Positions 9,201-15,671 of a stretch of 46,125 nucleotides of DNA are shown here, in pieces; the stretch's first letter is position 1; each line of letters starts with the position of its first letter. The notes under the pieces were generated by a model. The model was given only the letters and a program-made list of their open reading frames with translations, had not been told where the DNA came from and did no database searches. Origin of the DNA: Candidatus Paceibacterota bacterium (lineage in GTDB: Bacteria > Patescibacteriota > Minisyncoccia > Phycocordibacterales > UBA6899); NCBI GenBank assembly GCA_035583355.1, contig DATEZQ010000006.1, positions 1 through 46,125 of the forward strand. Direction: 5' to 3'. The position numbers were made by a program, and so were the translations under genes.

Positions 9201-9549
9201 CGGTATATGCAAGACTCGTGAGCTTGAGCAGGTTGCGGTAGCCCGCATCATTTTTTGCGAGCAAAGTACAGTGATAGCGCTTGTTGTCTACTCCAGGTTC
9301 TTTATCAAAGCGTGTGCGATTTGCGATGTATGCCTCAACTCCGATGATCGGTTTCACTCCTTGCTTCTGGCATTCCATGTAGAAGTCGATCGCTCCGTAC
9401 ATTGCGCCGTGGTCGGTGATCGCAATAGCAGGTTGTCCATCTTCCTTCGCAATTTTTGCAATCTGTGCGGGCTTACTTAATCCATCGAGTAGGGAGTAGT
9501 GCGTATGTGTGTGTAGATGCACAAAAGGTGCGCGTGAGTTGCCTTCCAT
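6283..9549 (-). CDS. dnaE: DNA polymerase III alpha subunit
   Basis: Replicative polymerase, 1088 aa, normal length for DnaE1-type proteins. Domain order: PHP domain starting FVHLHTHTHYSLLDG (metal-binding histidines, residues 9-23); palm with catalytic aspartates in PDIDMDFAD (about residue 400); fingers with GAAGVVISP and LYRPGPL; helix-hairpin-helix (KGLGGAIAQAI, about residue 830); and a C-terminal OB fold (VAGMIEEFKDI to TIEAVVFP, about residues 965-1060). No separate 3'-5' exonuclease domain is fused. The ATG has no SD, but TATAAT (9557-9562) ends 7 nt upstream, so the transcript should begin at the start codon. No neighbour is functionally linked. Confidence 0.97.
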   Translation of the reverse strand: MEGNSRAPFVHLHTHTHYSLLDGLSKPAQIAKIAKEDGQPAIAITDHGAMYGAIDFYMECQKQGVKPIIGVEAYIANRTRFDKEPGVDNKRYHCTLLAKNDAGYRNLLKLTSLAYTEGYYYKPRMDKDLLRAHSDGIIALSGCPAGELGRCILNTGDKERCKEIIKEYQDIFGKENYYIEVMHHPDVEDFERWRSTLIELARELDVPLVATQDSHYPHSDDARAHKTLIAISTASDITDTGIFGGEGHYHFITTDEAYKLFHDIPDAVENTSKIAERCNLEITLGKFIFPKFPLPEGKTDDEVLEELCYAGLTRRGLDGDVKAKERLDYELGIIKFKGYASYFLVVEDLIRFAYENDIYTNIRGSVAGSMTTYTLGITKVNPLEYHIPFERFLNPERPSAPDIDMDFADTRREEVLEYAKRKYGADKVAQIGTFGTMLAKGAVRDVSRALGKSYDFGDKLCKIIPEGAQGKPMTLDHAMELEPELKRLFDTDAEVKEVINIAKKLEGTVRHVSVHAAGVVISPMPMMDMTPVQFDPKGGKLITQYDMYTVGEDGVGLTKFDFLGIRNLTILGDAVKLIKRHRNIDLDIEKIPLDDKKTFAMLSRGETVGLFQLNGAGMTKWLMELHPTSIHDINAMVALYRPGPLQFIPDYIARKKNPSLIKYPHPAVKPLLERTYGVLVYQDDLLFMAHDLAGFSWGEVDKFRKAVGKKVASLMAEQKEKFIKGLIKHSNFPQKDADEIWAWIEPFAAYGFNKAHSVSYGYVAYQTAYLKANYPAEYMTAVLTNEAGDTDMIAEIMHECKRMKIPVLQPDINLSYSPFTTIKGNNDAEDQIRFGLFTIKGLGGAIAQAIIDEREKNGPYKSFIDVLERVQHKDLNKKSLEALIRTGAFDSLGDERGVLLHNMDDALEYHKLHRQEQESNQVSLFSLMSDKKDLPKLRIRPAKHSTADERLRWERELLGLYVTGHPLEKYRVKLEKAMPIKHLIENGRENSMVMVAGMIEEFKDILTKKNEHMAFIKIADFTGTIEAVVFPRTLAEFKEELAVDKCVVVRAKFNRRNDQPSILIEKAKLLDDKPDQTVSESVRNGAAY

Positions 9550-9556
9550 GGGGCCT

Positions 9557-9562
9557 ATTATA
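9557..9562 (-). promoter_or_regulatory. -10 box of dnaE (leaderless start)
   Basis: Consensus TATAAT on the minus strand, separated from the dnaE ATG by 7 nt. Transcription should start at or next to the A of ATG. No good -35 is visible. Confidence 0.75.
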
Positions 9563-9680
9563 ACAGTGAAAAGGGAATATCTGCTATTGTGAGGTCATGT
9601 GGAAACGTGGTCCTGAGCGAATGTTTGACGAAATAAATATTATATTGTAGAAATTGGAAAGAAACATAAAAGGAACAGTC

Positions 9681-10196
9681 ATGAAAATGCTTGGTGTCGA
9701 CCTCGGATCCCACAATAACGAAGGACTACTTCCGGCCATCTGCGAAGAAGCGCGCCGCATGGTGGCGCTCCTCGACGACCCACAACCTGGCCTCTTCTCA
9801 TGGAGCAGGTGCATGCTCTCGCAGTTACAGCAGCTCCAGGCGTACATCGCGGGAGCTCTCGGGACAAATCAGCCCGTAAAGTTCGTCGAGACTGATGCCA
9901 TCTACATCCCATTTACGAGTGGCACTCCCGGGCAGAAGTTGTCCACGGAGCGTGTGGTGAACATCACCGGTATATGTCCGCTCCGCAATTGGGATGTGTA
10001 TCTCATCTACGTGAAAGAGGAACGTGGTGGTGCGGTCATCGTCAATGATGGTGGACCCATGCTCATGTTTTGGATCGAGCAGCTCGAAGCAGAGATGCTC
10101 GTCCCTGCAAAAAACAATACGTTCTCTGCACGCGCGCTCATGCTTGGCCTCTCTCCTGAAGGGCTACGCGCCATCATCGAGAAGTATAAACCGTAG
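9681..10196 (+). CDS. Hypothetical protein, 171 aa
   Basis: Unrecognised soluble protein beginning MKMLGVDLGSHNNEG. I chose the ATG at 9681, preceded by AAAGGAA, over the in-frame TTG at 9654. The sequence alternates helices (ICEEARRMVALL; MLSQLQQLQAYIAGAL) with a predicted beta sheet (RVVNITGICPLRNWDVYLIYV; GGAVIVNDGGPMLMFW). The C-terminal helical tail ends LRAIIEKYKP. It is monocistronic, between dnaE and rpmF, with its own terminator. It belongs to the SD-led class of small genes here. Confidence 0.7.
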   Translation: MKMLGVDLGSHNNEGLLPAICEEARRMVALLDDPQPGLFSWSRCMLSQLQQLQAYIAGALGTNQPVKFVETDAIYIPFTSGTPGQKLSTERVVNITGICPLRNWDVYLIYVKEERGGAVIVNDGGPMLMFWIEQLEAEMLVPAKNNTFSARALMLGLSPEGLRAIIEKYKP

Positions 10197-10206
10197 TTCC
10201 TTTCCT

Positions 10207-10231
10207 AAAGCGCCGATCTCCCGGCGCTTTT
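10207..10231 (+). terminator. Terminator of the 9681 gene
   Basis: AAAGCGCCG, ATCTC, CCGGCGCTTTTT. Confidence 0.88.
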
Positions 10232-10236
10232 TCTGC

Positions 10237-10270
10237 AAAAAAGAAACACCCGTTAGGGGTGTTTCTTTTT
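10237..10270 (-). terminator. Terminator of rpmF
   Basis: AAAAAAGAAACACCC, GTTA, GGGGTGTTTCTTTTT. It carries A and T tracts and lies just 3' of the rpmF stop on the minus strand. Confidence 0.85.
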
Positions 10271-10278
10271 AAGGGGCT

Positions 10279-10443
10279 TTAGGCCGTGACCTTCTTGCCG
10301 CGGTAGGTGCCACACTTTCCGCACGCACGGTGCATGAGTTGCTGCGCACCACACTCACACGTCACAAAACGTGCCTCCTTGAGCGCGTGGTGTGAACGAC
10401 GATTGTTCGTGTGACCGCGCGTATGTCGCATGTGGGTTACCAT
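10279..10443 (-). CDS. rpmF: 50S ribosomal protein L32
   Basis: 54 aa, found by reading the gap between the 9681 and 10571 genes. It begins MVTHMRHTRGHTNNRRSHHA; the RRSHHAL segment is diagnostic of L32. The C-terminal half holds the zinc ribbon, with cysteines in TCECG and ACGKCG (CxC...CxxC), and ends RGKKVTA. The N-terminus lacks the usual AVPKRRTS sequence of other bacteria. A -10-like TATTAT (10451-10456) ends 7 nt before the ATG, so this too should be leaderless. It is not next to plsX or fabH, its usual neighbours elsewhere. Confidence 0.93.
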   Translation of the reverse strand: MVTHMRHTRGHTNNRRSHHALKEARFVTCECGAQQLMHRACGKCGTYRGKKVTA

Positions 10444-10570
10444 AGTGGGGATAATATATCAGAAAACCTATATTTTGGCAAGTCATTTCTGGGGAGGAAT
10501 ATGACTAGTACTGTCCTTGCCTCAGGTCTCTTTGCGTGGTAGCCTGCTTCTACTCTTTATGGAGGCACCT

Positions 10571-10702
10571 ATGTGTGCACTGGGTATTTACCTGAAGTCT
10601 GTACAGGCCCAATTCAGGGAGGGTGTGGGGCAAGAGGATCCGTCGATCGCGGGCCAGCAAGGTTCCGTGCCTCAGCCCGACGGTAATTCGTCGGAAGAGT
10701 GA
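10571..10702 (+). CDS. Small hypothetical protein, 43 aa
   Basis: MCALGIYLKSVQAQFREG and a Gln/Ser/Asp-rich polar tail ending in NSSEE. The ATG is 5 nt after GGAGG. A strong terminator follows the TGA stop. No family is recognisable. A 13-codon reading frame with its own GGGGAGG lies just upstream (10501-10542). Support comes only from the ribosome binding site and terminator, so confidence is moderate. Confidence 0.5.
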   Translation: MCALGIYLKSVQAQFREGVGQEDPSIAGQQGSVPQPDGNSSEE

Positions 10703-10723
10703 TTTAATTCTTATATCTATCGT

Positions 10724-10748
10724 ACCTCGCGTCACACGCGAGGTTTTT
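10724..10748 (+). terminator. Terminator of the 10571 gene
   Basis: ACCTCGCGT, CAC, ACGCGAGGT followed by TTTTT. Confidence 0.9.
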
Positions 10749-10754
10749 GTTACC

Positions 10755-10782
10755 TTGACTGTTCTCGCAAATGCTTTACAAT
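10755..10782 (+). promoter_or_regulatory. Promoter of nusB-nudix
   Basis: TTGACT (10755), 16 bp spacer, TACAAT (10777). Transcription should start about 25 nt upstream of the ATG. No SD is obvious in that short leader. Confidence 0.65.
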
Positions 10783-10813
10783 TACTTTGATTACTCTCGT
10801 ACATCTCTAATTT

Positions 10814-11722
10814 ATGGCAAACAGGCACCTCGCACGAAGCATCGTTCTTCAAGCACTCTATGAGTGGGACTTTAATGGACGTACAACCCCAGTTGTAGAA
10901 GAAATACTCAATCGTGATGTCGCTGAGTTTGGACCAGGATTAGAGGAGGACCTCTTTACCGTCGAGCTTTTGAATACGGTGCTTGCAAAGCAGCGTGACC
11001 TCGACCTCATCATCGAAAAGGCAGCACCTGCTTGGCCTATCGATAAGATCTCTGTTGTTGATAGAAACGTATTGCGTATCGGACTTTCCGAGCTTCTTTT
11101 TGGTGACCGTGCGCAGGTTCCTCCGAAGGTCGCGATCAATGAGGCTATTGAGCTTGCCAAGGCATTTGGTGGTGACAATAGCGGCAAGTTCGTGAACGGT
11201 GTGCTCGGGGCAGTCTATAAGGAGATTGGTGAGCCTGGAAAAGATGAACAAGCTTCTCGTCCAAAGCGCAACCAGTCACAAGATCCATCGACATTCCCGC
11301 TAGAGCAGCTCGGTGGTGCCGTTGTTTATGCTCGTGATAAGGGAGAAATTTATCTTGCACTTGTACATGACATTTTTGGACACTGGACGCTCTCAAAGGG
11401 TCGCGTAGAACCAGGAGAGTCAGTCGAGGAGGGTACTATTCGTGAGATAAAGGAGGAGATGAATGCGAACATCGTCATCAAGGAGAAACTTGGTGAGAAT
11501 GAGTATATTGCCTCACATCCCGAGAAGGGGAAGGTGCGCAAGCATGTTGTTTACTTCCTTGCGGAATCACCATTCGAGGCATTACAGCTCGAAGAAGGGA
11601 AGGGTGGACTTGATGACGCCCGCTGGTTTAAGGCGTCAGAAATCACAAGCCTAAATCTCTATGATGATATTTTGCCACTCATCACGAAGGCGGTGACCAT
11701 ATTGCTTACTGAGCAGGCATAA
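10814..11722 (+). CDS. nusB: NusB transcription antitermination factor fused to a Nudix hydrolase
   Basis: 302 aa with two domains. Residues 1 to about 140 are NusB: MANRHLARSIVLQALYEWD at the start and the hallmark LRIGLSELLF, VPPKVAINEAIELAKAFG and SGKFVNGVLGAVYK segments at the end. NusB binds boxA RNA with S10 (NusE) and promotes rRNA antitermination. After a polar linker (about 145-160), residues 165-300 are a Nudix hydrolase with the Nudix box GRVEPGESVEEGTIREIKEE. This fits GX5EX7REUXEE, but the final conserved Gly is Asn (EEMNAN). FGHWTLSKGRVEPGE resembles diadenosine-polyphosphate hydrolases, so a nucleotide or RNA-cap substrate is plausible, though inferred. There is no internal stop or SD at the junction, so the fusion looks genuine. 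Confidence 0.92.
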   Translation: MANRHLARSIVLQALYEWDFNGRTTPVVEEILNRDVAEFGPGLEEDLFTVELLNTVLAKQRDLDLIIEKAAPAWPIDKISVVDRNVLRIGLSELLFGDRAQVPPKVAINEAIELAKAFGGDNSGKFVNGVLGAVYKEIGEPGKDEQASRPKRNQSQDPSTFPLEQLGGAVVYARDKGEIYLALVHDIFGHWTLSKGRVEPGESVEEGTIREIKEEMNANIVIKEKLGENEYIASHPEKGKVRKHVVYFLAESPFEALQLEEGKGGLDDARWFKASEITSLNLYDDILPLITKAVTILLTEQA

Positions 11723-11724
11723 TA

Positions 11725-11756
11725 AAAACGACCCCAGTCTCTGGAGTCGTTTTTTT
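11725..11756. terminator. Terminator between nusB-nudix and doxX
   Basis: AAAACGACCCCAG, TCT, CTGGAGTCGTTTTTTT with one internal mismatch. It serves two convergent genes. Confidence 0.88.
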
Positions 11757-11775
11757 GTTTGATGGGTGCAGGGTG

Positions 11776-12375
11776 TTATTTGTTTGTGCAGCATGTGCCA
11801 TCTTCGCACTTTTGTTCACAAGGAGCACCAATGTGCCACGTCCCATGCTGCCATGGAGTACCAAAGAAGGGGAGTGCCCACTTATCAAGACCAAGGTATC
11901 CCGCAGTACGCCAAGCGAGCATAAGGAACACCTGGAGAAGAAAGAGTACAGGATTGATACTTACTGTACCTGCAAGCATGAAATTGAAACTCATGAATCC
12001 ACCGAAGAACGCGGCAATGCCGGTGAAGAGGCCAAGTATGAGTGCCGCACCAACCAGTACTTCGCCAAAAGCAACTACATGCGAGAAAAAGAATGTGTTT
12101 GGCATGACGACGTGTGATACGAAATATGCATACCAGCCTGCGACGTCAGGATGTGCCCCTGTTGTTTTCGCAAGTGTTCCGGTGAGAAAGCCTTGGAGAG
12201 CACCTCCCGCATTTGCGCCGACCCATGCCTCATTCATTATTTTCCCCCAACCTGCGATAATCCACTCGTAACCAACATAGACTCGTATGATGAGCCAGAT
12301 CCACGAAAGACATTTATTCGTGAATAGCTTCTCAAGCCACGGTGCGGTGGGAATTGTATTTGCTGTTTGTTCCAT
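11776..12375 (-). CDS. DoxX-family membrane protein with Cys-rich tail
   Basis: 199 aa. Four hydrophobic segments in DoxX order: about residues 23-42 (LSWIWLIIRVYVGYEWIIAGWGK, with the typical GWGK end), 97-118, 122-142 and 145-160. The loop between helices 1 and 2 carries ANAGGALQGFL, common in DoxX-like proteins. DoxX proteins are linked in other bacteria to redox and thiol stress or to quinone-dependent oxidation; the role here is unknown. Unusual is the C-terminal tail CEQKCEDGTCC, with four cysteines that could bind metal or form disulfides. TACAAT ends 6 nt before the ATG, so the mRNA is predicted leaderless. Confidence 0.88.
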   Translation of the reverse strand: MEQTANTIPTAPWLEKLFTNKCLSWIWLIIRVYVGYEWIIAGWGKIMNEAWVGANAGGALQGFLTGTLAKTTGAHPDVAGWYAYFVSHVVMPNTFFFSHVVAFGEVLVGAALILGLFTGIAAFFGGFMSFNFMLAGTVSINPVLFLLQVFLMLAWRTAGYLGLDKWALPFFGTPWQHGTWHIGAPCEQKCEDGTCCTNK

Positions 12376-12403
12376 AGCTATATTGTATCATGTCCAAAAC
12401 TAT

Positions 12404-12441
12404 AGAATAAAATACACACTAAGAAGTGTGCATTTTATTCT
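12404..12441. terminator. Hairpin 3' of rnc, likely terminator
   Basis: AGAATAAAATACACACT, TAAGA loop region, AGTGTGCATTTTATTCT. About 17 bp arms with one mismatch, AT-rich outer stem. It overlaps the rnc stop codon. It lies just upstream of the doxX promoter on the same strand. Confidence 0.7.
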
Positions 12442-13138
12442 ACCAACCCTTTCTTTGGATGGCAGCTCTTGCGGCCTCTTGCTCCGCATCCTGTTTTGAC
12501 TTTCCTTGTCCCGTTGCAACAAGCTCATCGCCGAGGTAGAGGCCGATCTCAAAGATCTTTTCGTGGTCCGGGCCAATCTCGCGAATGGTCTTGTACGATG
12601 GGGTGATTGCAACATGTTCTTGGGCAAGTTCTTGGAAGTTACTCTTTGCGTCCTGCCATGTCTTTGCCTCTATGATTGTGTCGATCTTTGGTGCAAGGAA
12701 TTTCATGATGAAACTCTTTGCTGCATCATGGCCCTGATCGAGGAATATTGCTCCCACAACAGACTCGAATGTGTTTGCGAGAATAGCAAGACGCGCACGT
12801 CCGACATCCTTTGCCTCTCCCTTACTCAGGAGGAGGTAGTCGCCCATATTGAGCTCCGCCGCCACCTCAGCAATTGAGTTTGTATTTACTAGTGCAGAAC
12901 GGTATGCCGTCATGCGACCTTCGTTCTCCCTCGGGAACTTCTTGTAGAGATACTCGGTGATTACGAGTTCAAGGACTGCATCGCCAAGGAATTCTATGCG
13001 CTCATTGTGACTCCACTGCACACCGCGGTGCTCATTGAGATAAGAGCGATGCGTGAATGCCTCGCGAAGAAAGTCGATATTTTTGAATGGGTAGCCGATG
13101 CTTGTCGCAAAAGCCTGGAAATCAGGGAGTGCTGCCAT
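12440..13138 (-). CDS. rnc: Ribonuclease III
   Basis: 232 aa. Endonuclease for double-stranded RNA, acting in rRNA processing and mRNA turnover. The catalytic RNase III signature ERIEFLGDAVLELV spans residues 46-59 with E49 and D53. The second acidic pair lies in NTFESVVGAIFLDQG (about residues 117-131). A C-terminal dsRNA-binding domain covers about residues 160-230 (SNFQELAQEH... to GKSKQDAEQEAARAAI). TATAGT ends 6 nt before the ATG, with no SD. It is divergent from smc, the same relative neighbourhood as rnc-smc in many Firmicutes, although orientation differs. Confidence 0.97.
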   Translation of the reverse strand: MAALPDFQAFATSIGYPFKNIDFLREAFTHRSYLNEHRGVQWSHNERIEFLGDAVLELVITEYLYKKFPRENEGRMTAYRSALVNTNSIAEVAAELNMGDYLLLSKGEAKDVGRARLAILANTFESVVGAIFLDQGHDAAKSFIMKFLAPKIDTIIEAKTWQDAKSNFQELAQEHVAITPSYKTIREIGPDHEKIFEIGLYLGDELVATGQGKSKQDAEQEAARAAIQRKGW

Positions 13139-13254
13139 TTGCGCACTATACTATATTTTATTAATACTGTAAATATGATGATGTGTGTTGGAGCTAACGA
13201 TTAGGTGATTACGCAAACTGTGTATTACGGCCATAAGGCTAGATATTTCTATGT

Positions 13255-13260
13255 TATACT
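13255..13260 (+). promoter_or_regulatory. -10 box of smc (leaderless start)
   Basis: TATACT, 7 nt before the smc ATG. This supports ATG 13268 as the start, rather than the in-frame GTG at 13205. Confidence 0.75.
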
Positions 13261-13267
13261 AGCTCAT

Positions 13268-15538
13268 ATGCGCCTCAAGAGACTGGAAATTTTTGGCTTT
13301 AAGTCATTCGGACGAAAGGTAACCCTTGATTTTATCTCGCAGATAACCGCTGTTGTCGGTCCAAATGGCTCAGGAAAATCAAATGTCGCTGAGGCGATCC
13401 GCTTTGTGCTCGGTGAACAATCAATGAAGTCGATGCGTGGAAAGCGCGGGGAGGACATGATTTTCAATGGCTCACAGTCTGCTTCTCGTGCAAATCGCGC
13501 GAGCGTCACCATCGTATTCGATAATACGCAGCGCGAATTCCCGCTCGATTTTGACGAAGTATCAGTAACTCGTGAGGTCTTTCGTGATGGAAGCAATCAG
13601 TATTTCATCAATGGTTCTGTTGCACGCTTGCGTGATATTTTCGAATTGCTTGCCGCGGTGCATATTGGAGCATCAGGTCATCACATGATTTCTCAGGGTG
13701 AGGCGGATCGTATTCTCTCTGCAAATCCGAAGGAGCGTCGTTCGATGCTCGAAGATGCACTTGGCCTCAAGGCTTATCAGTACAAGCGTGAGGAGAGTGA
13801 GCGACGCCTTACAAAGACCGAGGAGAATATGCGCGAAGTCGAAAGTCTTCGTCGCGAGATTGCTCCCCATCTCCGTTTCCTCAAGAAGCAGATGGAAAAG
13901 ATGGAGGAAGCAAAGACCCTGCGTGATAAACTTGTTGGACTCTATCGAGAATACTTGAAGCGTGAGGAGATCTATCTGACCGAAAGTCGCGCCTTGCTTG
14001 CTGGCAAGCTCAGTGAGCCTGCTGCTAAGCTTGCTGACCTCAATATCAAGATCGAGCGTGCTCGTGAGCAGCTTGCTGCTGAAAGTGCTGGTGATTCAAT
14101 GAGCCATGAACTCCTCGCTGTCGAGGCAAAGCTTCGTGATGCACGTAACCGACGTGATGGCGCAGCGCGTTCACTTGGTAAAGTGGACGGAATGATCGAG
14201 TTCGAAGAACGCCGTCTCAAGAAGCGCGAGGAGCAGCTTGCGCGACAGGAAGATATCGCTATGCATCTTGGTGAAGTTGAGCACGTATCTCGTGAGCTCG
14301 AAGCACTCTTTGAGGGTATGGAAGGGAACAATGAGCTTGATAAGTGGCGCTGGATCGCATATCGCGCTCGCGATATGGTCCGTGAGTTCATTGGTATGAA
14401 GAAGCAGTCCGCGGGTCAGCAGGCAATTACAGACGAAGATCGTAGAGAGCTCGAAGGCTTGCGTGCAGAGCGCGTCATTCACGAAGAGGAACTACGAAAG
14501 ATTGATGCGGAATACGCGATATTTGAAGAAAACTACGCTCGTGTAAAGAATGCAATCGATACCGAGAAGGAGCGTTCTCGCGACACGGAGCGCGCACTCT
14601 TTACAATGATGCAAGAGCGCGGTGAGTTGCAGCACGCGGTGGAGCGTATCCATAGCGAAGAGGAGCGCATTGTTCGTGATACTCAGCGCCTCAATGAAGA
14701 GTTGAGTGAAGCTGGAATATTGCTTGGTCGTGCAGTACTCGATCATTCATCGGTTGTCGTAGATATTGCCGAAGTAATGGGTGAGGATCGCTTGCGACAG
14801 GAGACGAGGCGTCGAGAGATTGAACGTGGAAAGTTGCGCCTTGAAGATCTTGGGGGCGCAGGTGGTGACGATGTTGAGAAAGAGTTTGCCGAAACGGTTG
14901 AGCGCGATGCATTCCTTGCTCGAGAGACCGAAGATCTTATTCGTACGCAAGAATCATTACGCGCCCTCATTGAAGAGCTTAACGTAAAACTCAATACTGA
15001 GTTTCGTGACGGTGTCGGACGCATCAATAAGCAATTCAGTGAATTCTTCCGCCTTATGTTCGGTGGTGGTGTCGCTGAGCTCATGGTGGTAAAGATTGAA
15101 AAGCGTAAACGTAGGGATACGGATATCGATCTCTCTGATATCCCCGGCGGGGCGGTACCAGACGAAGAAGAAGGGGAAGATGAGGAGGGTGTGGATGTTT
15201 CTGTTTCTTTGCCACACAAGAAGATCAAAGGATTGCAAATGCTTTCCGGTGGAGAGCGCGCGCTTACTTCGATTGCACTTCTCTTTGCAATCTCACAAGT
15301 TAATCCTCCACCATTCATGGTGCTGGATGAAACCGATGCAGCGCTCGATGAAGCAAATAGTCGTAAGTACGGTGATATGATTGAGCAACTCGCTCGCCAT
15401 TCACAGCTTATGGTCATCACTCATAACCGCGAGACGATGTCTCGTGCGACGACACTCTATGGTGTCACGATGGGTTCCGATGCTGTATCGAAAACGCTCT
15501 CGATCTCATTTGATGAAGCAGCACTTACTGCGAAATAA
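13268..15538 (+). CDS. smc: SMC-type chromosome segregation ATPase, short and without a recognisable hinge
   Basis: 756 aa, against about 1150-1200 aa for bacterial SMC. The N-terminal head starts MRLKRLEIFGFKSFGRK, with Walker A GPNGSGKS at residues 31-38 and VLGEQSMKSMRGKRGEDMIF. Coiled coil covers about residues 165-345 and 395-600. The C-terminal head has the signature MLSGGERALTSIALLFAI (about 659), Walker B MVLDETDAALDEAN (about 684) and the switch ITHNRETM. Between the coils is only a segment of about 45 residues (NNELDKWRWIAYRARDMV) rather than the roughly 150-residue globular hinge. An acidic insert (DEEEGEDEEG) sits before the C-head. ATP-dependent chromosome organisation is the family role; how this form dimerises is unclear. 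No scpA or scpB is nearby. Confidence 0.92.
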   Translation: MRLKRLEIFGFKSFGRKVTLDFISQITAVVGPNGSGKSNVAEAIRFVLGEQSMKSMRGKRGEDMIFNGSQSASRANRASVTIVFDNTQREFPLDFDEVSVTREVFRDGSNQYFINGSVARLRDIFELLAAVHIGASGHHMISQGEADRILSANPKERRSMLEDALGLKAYQYKREESERRLTKTEENMREVESLRREIAPHLRFLKKQMEKMEEAKTLRDKLVGLYREYLKREEIYLTESRALLAGKLSEPAAKLADLNIKIERAREQLAAESAGDSMSHELLAVEAKLRDARNRRDGAARSLGKVDGMIEFEERRLKKREEQLARQEDIAMHLGEVEHVSRELEALFEGMEGNNELDKWRWIAYRARDMVREFIGMKKQSAGQQAITDEDRRELEGLRAERVIHEEELRKIDAEYAIFEENYARVKNAIDTEKERSRDTERALFTMMQERGELQHAVERIHSEEERIVRDTQRLNEELSEAGILLGRAVLDHSSVVVDIAEVMGEDRLRQETRRREIERGKLRLEDLGGAGGDDVEKEFAETVERDAFLARETEDLIRTQESLRALIEELNVKLNTEFRDGVGRINKQFSEFFRLMFGGGVAELMVVKIEKRKRRDTDIDLSDIPGGAVPDEEEGEDEEGVDVSVSLPHKKIKGLQMLSGGERALTSIALLFAISQVNPPPFMVLDETDAALDEANSRKYGDMIEQLARHSQLMVITHNRETMSRATTLYGVTMGSDAVSKTLSISFDEAALTAK

Positions 15539-15540
15539 CA

Positions 15541-15564
15541 AAACTGGCTTATGCCAGTTTTTGT
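15541..15564 (+). terminator. smc terminator
   Basis: AAACTGGC, TTAT, GCCAGTTTTTG. Confidence 0.87.
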
Positions 15565-15671
15565 TTATAACTCGCTTTGACTTGTGTATTTCTCTGCTAT
15601 ACTTAGTATATTGAGATTTTGTGGGTTGAAGTGTAAAACTTCATGCTCAATTAATTCTTTATTCTAATTTT

